Assembly (NCBI GenBank): GCA_023511325.1
Contig: JAIMBU010000228.1
Location: forward strand, 1-5,770
DNA from: Gorillibacterium sp.
GTDB lineage: Bacteria; Bacillota; Bacilli; Paenibacillales; NBRC-103111
Length of the DNA stretch: 5,770 bases
Direction of reading: 5' to 3'
The position numbers and the translations under genes were made by a program. Of this stretch, positions 1 to 5,703 are shown in pieces; within the stretch, counting starts at the first letter, position 1, and every line of letters starts with the position of its first letter. The notes beneath the pieces were generated by a model that worked only from the letters and a program-made list of their open reading frames with translations, was not told where the DNA came from and did not search any database.

Positions 1-345
1 ATTATAATCGGGGCAGCGTTCGGGAAGATCGTAAGCTCACTAGTGAATGATATCCTGATGCCGATTTTGGGCATGCTGCTGAACGGACGGGATTTCTCGA
101 CGCTTGCCTTTAGCTACAAGGACGCCGTGGTGAATTACGGTCTGTTCCTCCAGGCACTTGTTGATTTCTTCATCATTGCCTTCTCCATATTCATGTTTAT
201 CCGCTTGCTCAGCAAGCTTAAACGTAAGCAAGAGACAGCAGAAGCTAAACCTGTTGCGCCATCTAAAGAAGAACTGCTGCTCACCGAGATTAGAGATTTG
301 TTAAAGCAACAGCAAACCGCAGCAAATGCCATTTCCTCTGATTAA
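1..345 (+). CDS. mscL: Large-conductance mechanosensitive channel MscL, 3' part (5' end outside window)
   Basis: MscL is a homopentameric inner-membrane channel that opens under membrane tension and releases solutes during hypo-osmotic shock. The frame is open from base 1 and gives 114 residues before TAA at 343. It begins with the family's conserved TM1 stretch ([18 protein letters not shown]), continues through a periplasmic-loop region with NGRDF, a second membrane segment (about residues 45-65, [19 protein letters not shown]), a basic KLKRK anchor, and the conserved C-terminal helix ([13 protein letters not shown]). By comparison with the usual 130-150 residues, roughly 20-25 N-terminal residues, including the start codon, lie upstream of the window. 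A GTG at 43 is inside TM1 and is not a plausible start. The gene converges on the LysR gene, so the two are separate transcription units. Assignment is firm; only the 5' end is unknown. Confidence 0.95.
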   Translation: MIIGAAFGKIVSSLVNDILMPILGMLLNGRDFSTLAFSYKDAVVNYGLFLQALVDFFIIAFSIFMFIRLLSKLKRKQETAEAKPVAPSKEELLLTEIRDLLKQQQTAANAISSD

Positions 346-452
346 TTAAGAATGAGTAGAAGTAATGGAAAATAGTCATGAAAAAGATGTCGCTAAAAGG
401 TAGCTGAAACTGTGATCCGTAAGAGGGGTGCCTTGAAAAAGGTAACTTTCTA

Positions 453-475
453 ATGGGTCATTTGTGTTTGACCAT
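453..475. terminator. Weak hairpin between convergent mscL and LysR genes
   Basis: ATGGGTCA (453-460) can pair with TGACCAT (469-475), leaving one G bulged and an 8-nt loop. On the minus strand it is followed, about 12 nt further on, by a run of five T (bases 436-440 read in reverse), so it could weakly terminate the LysR transcript. No T-tract follows on the plus strand. It is the only hairpin I found in the 197-bp spacer, and the terminator role is inferred mainly from its position. Confidence 0.22.
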
Positions 476-542
476 GTCTCTATGATCAGGGCATCTGTAT
501 CGTCTGAGCATCATGTGAGCTTATGCTAAGTAAACCAATCAG

Positions 543-1412
543 CTATTCCTTGCTGAAGCTAGCGATAAATTTGGTAGCAAGCGAAGATAGATAGCTGTCC
601 TTCATCCAGATGGCGGCAACCTGAGTGCGTAGAGCTTCACTTTTTATTTCCTTGCTGCGAAGATTATGATTATTAGCTAGGTTGAAGGCCGAGGCCGGGA
701 TAATTCCGATGCCTAGACCAGCATTGGCCCAGAGCAAAGTCGTTCTTGCGTCGTCATTCTTACATAGAACCTGTGGCTCAAAGCCCTGCCTCAAGCACGT
801 TTCACGGATAAGCTGCTCAAATCTGCGGTAGAGGATCAGCGGTTTGTCCTTGAGTTCATTGACCTCAATGCTTACTTTTGCTACCTCCCAATCATATTCT
901 TCGGTCATGACCGCAATCATCGGTTCGAGATCAGCATAGCGATAGCCGAGGTTTGTTGTGTTAAAGGGAGTTCGCACAATGCCGATCTCCACGATCCCTT
1001 TGGTCAAAAGATCGATAATGGTAAAGGTGTTGCCCTCATGAATTTCGAATTTGACCCCAGCGTAGCTTCTGTGGAAATTAGATAATGTTTCGTACAGCAG
1101 GCTTGCACCTGAGGAGGACACCGTGCCGATCGACAGTGTTCCTTTGAAGCCCTTGACAAAGTCAGTGATTTCTCTGGCTGTGGAATCGGTTAGCTCAAGA
1201 ATTTGTTGCGCTCGGTTGCGCAAGATCGTGCCTGCATCGGTAAGCTGGATGCTGCGTGGTCCACGTTCTACCAGCTTAACACCTAACTCCTCCTCCAATA
1301 GCTTGAGTTGTTGGCTAAGCGGTGGCTGGGCCATTTGCAGCTTCCGAGCGGCGGCGGTAATCTGGCCTTCCTCGGCGATAGCAAGAAAATATTTAAGCTG
1401 GCGGATATCCAT
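543..1412 (-). CDS. LysR-type transcriptional regulator (LTTR), probable regulator of the divergent ABC exporter
   Basis: This is a cytoplasmic DNA-binding regulator of 289 residues, the normal LTTR length. Residues 1-60 form the winged helix-turn-helix: MDIRQLKYFLAIAEEG opens the domain, and ITAAARKLQMAQPPLSQQLK (about 18-37) covers the helix-turn-helix, followed by the usual LGVKLVER and LTDAG. Residues about 61-90 are the linker helix. Residues 91-289 are the periplasmic-binding-protein-like effector domain, with the typical GTLSIG opening (91-96), a DLLTKGIVEIGIVR segment (134-147) and AGLGIGIIPAS (231-241). The frame is open 15 codons further upstream, but the start at 1412 is preferred. 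It gives the canonical MDIRQLKYF N-terminus and has GGAGGAG 7 nt ahead of it. The gene is divergent from the ABC pair across about 156 bp, the classic LTTR arrangement. The effector is unknown, and its control of the exporter is inferred from position. Confidence 0.93.
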   Translation of the reverse strand: MDIRQLKYFLAIAEEGQITAAARKLQMAQPPLSQQLKLLEEELGVKLVERGPRSIQLTDAGTILRNRAQQILELTDSTAREITDFVKGFKGTLSIGTVSSSGASLLYETLSNFHRSYAGVKFEIHEGNTFTIIDLLTKGIVEIGIVRTPFNTTNLGYRYADLEPMIAVMTEEYDWEVAKVSIEVNELKDKPLILYRRFEQLIRETCLRQGFEPQVLCKNDDARTTLLWANAGLGIGIIPASAFNLANNHNLRSKEIKSEALRTQVAAIWMKDSYLSSLATKFIASFSKE

Positions 1413-1419
1413 TGGCAAG

Positions 1420-1426
1420 CTCCTCC
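1420..1426 (-). promoter_or_regulatory. Strong ribosome binding site of the LysR gene (decides the start)
   Basis: Read on the minus strand this is GGAGGAG, separated by 7 nt from the ATG at 1412-1410. It supports that ATG over the upstream in-frame ATG near 1457, which would add 15 residues not expected in the family. Confidence 0.85.
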
Positions 1427-1474
1427 ACATAACTGAGATAGGGGAAAGGTATCGCATCTAGACGAAACTAATAT

Positions 1475-1503
1475 TTTTCATATGGAAGAATGTATGCCAT
1501 AAT
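1475..1503 (+). promoter_or_regulatory. Predicted sigma-A-type promoter of the ABC exporter operon
   Basis: The -35 candidate is TTTTCA at 1475-1480 (4 of 6 matches to TTGACA). The -10 candidate is CATAAT at 1498-1503 (5 of 6 to TATAAT), with an ideal 17-nt spacer. Transcription would start near 1510 and leave a leader of about 59 nt. The -35 overlaps a CATATG palindrome and the inverted repeat at 1479-1496, where an LTTR could bind. Predicted by eye only. Confidence 0.5.
1479..1496. promoter_or_regulatory. Inverted repeat, candidate LysR-family binding site
   Basis: CATAT (1479-1483) and GTATG (1492-1496) form an imperfect dyad (arms CATAT/CATAC) with an 8-nt centre. The left arm is also the palindrome CATATG (1479-1484). 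LTTRs usually recognise T-N11-A within an AT-rich dyad; here the equivalent T-to-A spacing is 12, so the match is approximate. It lies over the -35 and spacer of the predicted exporter promoter, where an LTTR would either repress or contact RNA polymerase. Confidence 0.35.
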
Positions 1504-1529
1504 CATAACCGTTAGGAAAGAATAATCAA
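1502..1529 (-). promoter_or_regulatory. Predicted promoter of the LysR gene
   Basis: On the minus strand, TTGATT (plus bases 1529-1524) serves as -35 (4 of 6) and TATGAT (1507-1502) as -10 (5 of 6), with a 16-nt spacer. Its -10 overlaps the -10 of the predicted exporter promoter by two bases, so polymerase could not occupy both at once. This would give an untranslated leader of roughly 80 nt before the ATG at 1412. Confidence 0.42.
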
Positions 1530-1559
1530 ATGGCTTCCTTTATTTCTCATGATGGGTGA
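1530..1559 (+). promoter_or_regulatory. Possible 9-codon leader ORF (MASFISHDG) upstream of the exporter
   Basis: ATG at 1530 opens a 9-codon frame ending in TGA at 1557-1559. AGGAAAG at 1514-1520 lies 9 nt ahead and could act as a Shine-Dalgarno. The stop codon sits inside the GGGTGAT (1554-1560) that serves the TTG start of the first ABC gene. Translation of the leader would therefore place a terminating ribosome on the exporter's ribosome binding site. Control of an ABC exporter by leader translation is known for B. subtilis BmrCD, but no sequence relationship to that leader is claimed. Short ORFs arise easily by chance. Confidence 0.25.
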
Positions 1560-1560
1560 T
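1554..1560 (+). promoter_or_regulatory. Weak ribosome binding site for the TTG-started first ABC gene
   Basis: GGGTGAT matches the GGTGAT end of the anti-Shine-Dalgarno complement and lies 8 nt before TTG at 1569. The GGAGG core is absent. A stop codon in the same frame at 1560-1562 means no start further upstream is possible in that frame. Confidence 0.5.
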
Positions 1561-1568
1561 GATTCTCT

Positions 1569-3560
1569 TTGTTCAAACTGGTCGCATTTCTCAAACCTTA
1601 TAAAAAAGAGGTTACGCTCGGACCTATCTTCAAACTGCTTGAAGCGATATTTGAGCTTTTACTGCCAACGATTGTAGCTTTGATCATTAACAATGGGATT
1701 GGGCAGCGCGATACGACGTATGTATTCCGCATGGGTGGGCTGATGCTGCTGCTCTCGATATTAGGTTATGGCTGCTCCATGGTCTGCCAGTATTATGCTG
1801 CACATGCTTCTCAAGGCTTCGGCACAACGCTGCGTAACACGATTTTCAAGCATATCTCGTCATTTTCGTATGCAGAGATGGACCAATTTGGTACATCTTC
1901 ACTGATTAACCGGATTACCAATGATGTCAATCAGCTTCAATTAGCCGTTGCCATGTTGATCCGTTTAGTTATTCGAGCGCCCTTCATCTGTATCGGCGCC
2001 ATTATTATGTCAATGTTCCTCGATTTTCGGCTAGCTTTAATCCTGCTGGCGGCTACACCTGTTTTTGCTATTATCCTCTACTTGATCATCACGCGCAGCT
2101 CACCGCTTTATCGGCTCTATCAGAAAAAGCTTGACCACATCGGTCTCTTACTGAGTGAAAACCTCACTGGTGTACGGGTTATTCGCGCTTTTGCTAAGAG
2201 TAGGCAAGAGAAAGCACGCTTTCAGCAAGCCTCTGAGGATTTAACAGCTACAGCCATTCGGGTGGGTCGCATTTCGGCGCTGCTGAATCCGATCACAACC
2301 CTTGTGGTCAACGCAGCGATCATTGCTATTCTCTGGGTTGGTGGTATTCACATCAATCAAGGAGAGCTTTCCCAAGGGGAGATTATCGCTTTTATTAACT
2401 ATGTGACCCAAATGCTGCTCGCGCTCATCGTGGTGTCTAATCTGGTCATTATTTTCACCAAAGCTGCTTCCTCTGCCGCCCGGATTAACGAAGTATTAGC
2501 GACAGTTCCCTCTATTTCTGATCTAGGCAACCAAGCGGGGGGAATAGCAGGAGCGGGAGTGCATTCTACTGCAAAGGCTAATGCGGAACCAGTTGCACCA
2601 GTTCATTCGGCTGCCAGTGCTAATCCGGAGCAAGTTGCACCAGTTCATTCGGCTGAAAAGGCTAATGTAGAGCAAGTTGCACCAGTTCATTCGGCTACCA
2701 GTACTAATGTAGAACAAGTTACACCAGTTCATTCGGCTACCAGTGCTAATGCGGAACCAGTTGCTCCAGAAAGCTATGCTTCACCTTTTCATGCCATTCC
2801 CATTTCCTTAGCTACCGTCTCGATCCGTTTTGACCATGTATCCTTTGGTTATAGCCCAACTGGGGAGCGCGCACTGACAGACGTTTCCGTTGAAATGAAC
2901 CATGGGGAGACGGTCGGAGTTATCGGTAGTACGGGGGCTGGGAAAACAACGTTTATCAACCTGATTCCGAGGTTTTATGATACCACGGAGGGTGAAGTTT
3001 GGGTGGAAGGCATAAATGTGAAAGACTACCTCTTGCCCCATCTTCGCCAGAAAATCGCTATCGTCCCGCAAAAGGCTGTATTGTTCACCGGAACCATTGC
3101 CGAAAATATTCGTTGGGGGAACGAGCATGCCACAGACGAAGAAATCACCAAGGCTGCTGCCACTGCCCAAGCAGAGGAGTTTATCACCAAGCTGCCAGAA
3201 GGAATGAACACGATGGTCTCTCGGGGAGGAAGAAACTTGTCTGGTGGGCAGAAGCAACGATTAACCATCGCCCGTGCTGTGGTGGCGAAACCAGCTATTC
3301 TCATCCTTGATGATTCCTCAAGTGCCTTGGACTTCGTAACGGATGCAGCACTCAGGCGAGCTTTGCAGGAGAGCAGCGAGGAGATGACAGTGATTATCGT
3401 TTCCCAACGGGTGAGTTCAATCAAACAGGCTGATAAAATCATCGTCTTTGAGGAAGGGCGGATCGTCGGTGTCGGGACGCATGAAGAATTGATCATAAGC
3501 TGCGAGGTTTACAAGGAAGTTTGCCTTTCCCAGCTTGTAGGTGAGGTGACGAGCGCATGA
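1569..3560 (+). CDS. ABC exporter half-transporter, degenerate-site subunit with an expanded repeat linker
   Basis: This is a 663-residue membrane protein: an N-terminal six-helix exporter domain (about 1-305, membrane segments near 18-40, 55-77, 136-155, 156-176, 244-262 and 278-297), then an ATPase domain (about 415-655). Motifs: Walker A GSTGAGKTT at 453-461, Q-loop Gln501, signature LSGGQ at 557-561, Walker B ILILD ending at Asp581, D-loop SALD at 585-588. Asp582 replaces the catalytic Glu and Gln613 replaces the switch His, as in the degenerate-site subunits of heterodimeric exporters (TM287, BmrC type). The TTG start gives the expected MFKLVAFLKPYKK N-terminus. Usual half-transporters have about 580 residues; the excess is a roughly 85-residue insert (about 322-408) holding five 14-residue repeats between the two domains. 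The gene overlaps its partner by 4 nt (ATGA). The substrate is unknown; multidrug-like efflux is one possibility. Confidence 0.93.
   Translation: MFKLVAFLKPYKKEVTLGPIFKLLEAIFELLLPTIVALIINNGIGQRDTTYVFRMGGLMLLLSILGYGCSMVCQYYAAHASQGFGTTLRNTIFKHISSFSYAEMDQFGTSSLINRITNDVNQLQLAVAMLIRLVIRAPFICIGAIIMSMFLDFRLALILLAATPVFAIILYLIITRSSPLYRLYQKKLDHIGLLLSENLTGVRVIRAFAKSRQEKARFQQASEDLTATAIRVGRISALLNPITTLVVNAAIIAILWVGGIHINQGELSQGEIIAFINYVTQMLLALIVVSNLVIIFTKAASSAARINEVLATVPSISDLGNQAGGIAGAGVHSTAKANAEPVAPVHSAASANPEQVAPVHSAEKANVEQVAPVHSATSTNVEQVTPVHSATSANAEPVAPESYASPFHAIPISLATVSIRFDHVSFGYSPTGERALTDVSVEMNHGETVGVIGSTGAGKTTFINLIPRFYDTTEGEVWVEGINVKDYLLPHLRQKIAIVPQKAVLFTGTIAENIRWGNEHATDEEITKAAATAQAEEFITKLPEGMNTMVSRGGRNLSGGQKQRLTIARAVVAKPAILILDDSSSALDFVTDAALRRALQESSEEMTVIIVSQRVSSIKQADKIIVFEEGRIVGVGTHEELIISCEVYKEVCLSQLVGEVTSA
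2559..2768 (+). repeat. Five in-frame 42-bp tandem repeats encoding a 14-residue linker motif
   Basis: Five contiguous 42-bp units start at 2559, 2601, 2643, 2685 and 2727. They encode VHSTAKANAEPVAP, VHSAASANPEQVAP, VHSAEKANVEQVAP, VHSATSTNVEQVTP and VHSATSANAEPVAP (residues 331-400). Units 2-5 begin with the identical GTTCATTCGGCT. Units 1 and 5 share an AEPVAP ending, while units 2-4 share EQVAP or EQVTP, so copies have diverged or been shuffled. The segment is Ala/Val/Pro/Ser-rich with no hydrophobic run, so it is probably a flexible or extended cytoplasmic tether between membrane and ATPase domains. Confidence 0.95.
3543..3549 (+). promoter_or_regulatory. Ribosome binding site of the second ABC gene, inside the first gene
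   Basis: GAGGTGA lies 7 nt before ATG at 3557, within the last codons of the first ABC gene. The start ATG overlaps the TGA stop of that gene (ATGA at 3557-3560). This indicates translational coupling and matched synthesis of the two subunits. It also favours ATG 3557 over the in-frame ATG at 3587, which has no Shine-Dalgarno. Confidence 0.85.
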
Positions 3561-3601
3561 ATAACAAGCAGACAAATAACAAGCAGATGAATAATAAACA
3601 A
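3557..3601 (+). repeat. Three in-frame 15-bp repeats at the start of the second ABC gene
   Basis: Units at 3557, 3572 and 3587 encode MNNKQ, TNNKQ and MNNKQ. Units 1 and 2 match at 13 of 15 bases. Unit 3 differs from unit 1 at 3 bases, all silent. The repeat adds a polar, basic N-terminal tail of about 10-15 residues ahead of the TWQRILGYTGKYK start typical of the family, and creates a second in-frame ATG at 3587. Confidence 0.85.
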
Positions 3602-5326
3602 ACCTGGCAAAGGATTTTAGGTTATACCGGTAAATATAAGAGCACCGCGATAGCGTCTGTAGGCTGCGCCATCCTCACCGTGCTGGCGAGCTTGGTCGGT
3701 CCGTTTTTCATCGGTAGAGTAGTTGATCAGATGATTGGTGTAGATGCAGTCGAGTTTGGAACGATTACCAAGCTACTGATTATTTTGGCTATTGTCTATG
3801 GGGTGGGTAGTTTTTTTGGCTGGTTGCTGTACTCATTGACCAATCGCATCGCCTATCAAACGGTTTTCGATATGAGACGTGCGCTTTTTGCTAAAATAAA
3901 TCAGTTGCCGCTTACTTTTCATGATTCACATCCTCATGGTGACAGCATCAGCCGTTTCGTCAACGACATGGACGCTGTCTCGGATGGACTGCTGCAAGGC
4001 TTCTCGACGTTGCTCACGGGAATCATCACGATTACTGGCGCGATCGGACTCATGCTGTATATCAGTCCAATGATGACTCTGGTGGTATTACTCTCCGCGC
4101 CGGTTTCGTTTTTTGCCGCGCGTTTTATCACCATGCGGACGCAGCAGATGTTTCGCGAGCAGGCCAAGGTGCTCGGTGGCTTAAATGGCTATGTCGAGGA
4201 GATGATCGGCGGTCAAAAGGTCGTGCAGGCTTTTCATTACGAGGACCGCTCCTACGCACAATTTACAGCCAAGAACGAAGCCCTCTACCAAGCGGGGATC
4301 AAAGCGCAGTTCTATGGCTCACTTTCCAATCCAACGACGCGGTTGGTCAATAACATTACCTTCTCCGTTATTGCCATGATCGGCAGTGTAGTTGTCATTC
4401 TTGGTAAAATATCAGTGGGTGAGCTCTCCAGCTTTCTCATCTACTCCAATCTGTTTGCCAAGCCGTTCAATGAAATCACGGGAGTGATCACGCAACTGCA
4501 ATCGGCGACTGCCTCAGCCCAACGAATTTTTGCCCTGCTGGATCTGTCACCGGAGCAACCCGACGCGCCAGATGCAGTGGAGATGAAGCATAGTCAAGGG
4601 ACGATAATGTTCGACCACGTCAAGTTTGCCTATGATCCTGAGCGTCCGTTGATCACAGATTTCAGCTTACTGGTGAAGCCAGGCACACGAATTGCCATTG
4701 TTGGTCAGACCGGTGCTGGCAAAACAACATTGGTTAACCTGCTGATGCGCTTCTACGAGGTAAATCATGGTGTCATCGCCATTGATGGCGTGGATATTCA
4801 GTCGATTACTCGTGACAGCCTGCGGCGTAATTTCGGCATGGTGCTGCAGGACACTTGGTTATTCGCCGGAAGTATTCGCGATAATATTGCTTATGGCAAG
4901 CCGGAAGCTACAGATGAAGAAGTGATTGCGGCCGCCAAAGCTACCCATGCTCATAGCTTCATCAAACGCCTACCTGACGGCTATCATACGCTGATCAGCG
5001 GCTCAGGCGGTAGCTTATCTCAAGGGCAGGAACAACTGCTGACAATTGCTCGCGTCATGCTGGTTGATCCACCGATGCTGATTCTCGATGAAGCGACAAG
5101 CAGTATTGATACACGGACGGAAATTCGCATCCAGAAGGCCTTCCAGAAGATGATCGCCGGGCGCACAAGCTTTGTTATTGCTCACCGGCTATCCACCATT
5201 CGTGAAGCTGATCTGATTCTATTCATGGCGGATGGTGACATTATCGAAAGTGGAAGCCACGAGGAGCTATTAGCACGTGACGGCTACTATTCGCGGCTAT
5301 TTAACAGTCAGTTTGCAGCGGTGTAA
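3557..5326 (+). CDS. ABC exporter half-transporter, catalytic-site subunit (LSQGQ signature)
   Basis: This 589-residue partner of the preceding gene has a six-helix exporter domain (about 20-325, membrane segments near 30-56, 68-92, 148-170, 171-192, 262-283 and 290-312) and an ATPase domain (about 347-585). Motifs: Walker A GQTGAGKTT at 383-391, Q-loop Gln431, signature LSQGQ at 487-491 with Gln in place of the first Gly, Walker B LILD ending at Asp511, catalytic Glu512 and switch His543. This complements the first subunit. Its Walker A/B with the partner's LSGGQ form the competent ATP site; its LSQGQ faces the partner's Asp582/Gln613 to form the degenerate one. That is the TM288, BmrD, LmrD and EfrD pattern of heterodimeric type IV exporters. 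Glu492 directly follows the signature, where Arg or Lys is usual. The first ATG has a good ribosome binding site and a 4-nt overlap. Substrate unknown; exporter role is firm, multidrug function is not. Confidence 0.94.
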   Translation: MNNKQTNNKQMNNKQTWQRILGYTGKYKSTAIASVGCAILTVLASLVGPFFIGRVVDQMIGVDAVEFGTITKLLIILAIVYGVGSFFGWLLYSLTNRIAYQTVFDMRRALFAKINQLPLTFHDSHPHGDSISRFVNDMDAVSDGLLQGFSTLLTGIITITGAIGLMLYISPMMTLVVLLSAPVSFFAARFITMRTQQMFREQAKVLGGLNGYVEEMIGGQKVVQAFHYEDRSYAQFTAKNEALYQAGIKAQFYGSLSNPTTRLVNNITFSVIAMIGSVVVILGKISVGELSSFLIYSNLFAKPFNEITGVITQLQSATASAQRIFALLDLSPEQPDAPDAVEMKHSQGTIMFDHVKFAYDPERPLITDFSLLVKPGTRIAIVGQTGAGKTTLVNLLMRFYEVNHGVIAIDGVDIQSITRDSLRRNFGMVLQDTWLFAGSIRDNIAYGKPEATDEEVIAAAKATHAHSFIKRLPDGYHTLISGSGGSLSQGQEQLLTIARVMLVDPPMLILDEATSSIDTRTEIRIQKAFQKMIAGRTSFVIAHRLSTIREADLILFMADGDIIESGSHEELLARDGYYSRLFNSQFAAV

Positions 5327-5334
5327 CAAGTAGT

Positions 5335-5384
5335 GGTTACTATTCACGGTTAAACAATAGCTAGTTTGCAGAGGTGTAACAAGT
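5335..5384 (+). pseudogene. Relic second copy of the 3' end of an ABC half-transporter gene
   Basis: These 50 bases align without gaps to 5282-5331, the last 15 codons of the second ABC gene plus 5 bases after its stop, with 40 of 50 identical. In matching phase it reads GYYSRLNNS, then an in-frame TAG replacing CAG, then FAEV and TAA, against GYYSRLFNSQFAAV in the intact gene. Six of the ten differences are silent (for example GGC/GGT, TCG/TCA, CTA/TTA, AAC/AAT), which suggests divergence as protein-coding sequence rather than a fresh duplication. The last 11 bases, GTGTAACAAGT, are identical in both. Nothing else of a second ABC gene is visible next to it. Confidence 0.7.
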
Positions 5385-5388
5385 CAAA

Positions 5389-5434
5389 GGCTAACATGTC
5401 TGCTAACACGAGGGTAAGCTGGATCATGTTAGCC
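5389..5434. repeat. Perfect 10-bp inverted repeat in a GCTAAC-rich segment
   Basis: GGCTAACATG (5389-5398) and CATGTTAGCC (5425-5434) are exact inverse complements separated by 26 nt. No T-tract follows, so it is not a standard terminator. GCTAAC or its complement GTTAGC occurs at 5390, 5402, 5428, 5468 and 5513, five times in about 130 bp. Function unknown; RNA structure or a protein-binding site are both possible. Confidence 0.6.
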
Positions 5435-5586
5435 ATGGCAACGGGCATCAGCTAAAAAGAAGGTTAAGCTAACGCTGATCTTAGTGACAGACAGTGGCAG
5501 AGGCGGCATGAAGTTAGCAACAGTGATTTGGACAAGATTTGTGTAGCTAAATACTCCTGTTATCCATTTAATACGATTGATTTCCC

Positions 5587-5612
5587 AAAAACTGCAAAAG
5601 TGCAGTTTTTTT
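5587..5612 (+). terminator. Intrinsic terminator, probable end of the ABC operon
   Basis: AAAAACTGCA (5587-5596), loop AAAG, and TGCAGTTTTT (5601-5610) form a perfect 10-bp stem, ending in seven T (5606-5612). The GC core is short (CTGCA/TGCAG), so strength may be moderate. The A-run on the left arm would let it also act on transcripts arriving on the minus strand. It lies about 260 nt after the last ABC stop codon and is the first hairpin plus T-tract found there. Confidence 0.72.
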
Positions 5613-5617
5613 CATTG

Positions 5618-5640
5618 AATTTCCTTTGCCAAGGGAAATT
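5618..5640. repeat. Hairpin sharing an arm with the next palindrome
   Basis: AATTTCC (5618-5624) pairs with GGAAATT (5634-5640); TT/AA inside can add two more pairs with one bulged G and a TGCC loop. Its right arm is also most of the left part of the next hairpin (5635-5662), so in RNA the two structures exclude each other. Confidence 0.5.
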
Positions 5641-5662
5641 CCTGTAAAAGTGCAGGAATTTC
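5635..5662. repeat. Palindrome related to the terminator stem
   Basis: GAAATTCCTGTA (5635-5646) pairs with TGCAGGAATTTC (5651-5662) over 12 bp with one T-G wobble and an AAAG loop. Its core CTGTAAAAGTGCAG (5642-5655) differs by one base from the terminator core CTGCAAAAGTGCAG (5592-5605), 50 bp upstream. No T-tract follows, so it is a repeat-family member rather than a terminator. Confidence 0.7.
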
Positions 5663-5703
5663 AAGCTTGCCCAGCTGAAAAGGAAGATTGCGAGGTGAAA
5701 AGA

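Noticed and set aside
365..406. 13-codon ORF (MENSHEKDVAKR-like) after mscL
   Set aside because: It has no Shine-Dalgarno and no similarity, and its length is as expected by chance.
458..481. Short reading SFVFDHVS resembling the FDHVSF start of ABC ATPase domains, a possible ABC relic next to mscL
   Set aside because: Only about 8 codons match, a stop lies just upstream at 443, and no other ABC motif follows. Too short to separate from chance.
1413..1457. Longer LysR start adding 15 N-terminal residues
   Set aside because: The strong GGAGGAG and the canonical MDIRQLKYF start both place initiation at 1412.
2523..2732. Minus-strand frame with a striking repeat (RMNWCNLLYIS-like units) opposite the linker array
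   Set aside because: It exists only because the 42-bp repeat keeps all frames in register. It has no ribosome binding site and its repetition mirrors the sense-strand array.
2999..3496. Several long alternate frames on both strands across the ATPase domain of the first ABC gene
   Set aside because: They are shadows of a strongly supported gene carrying all ABC motifs, and none has a recognisable domain.
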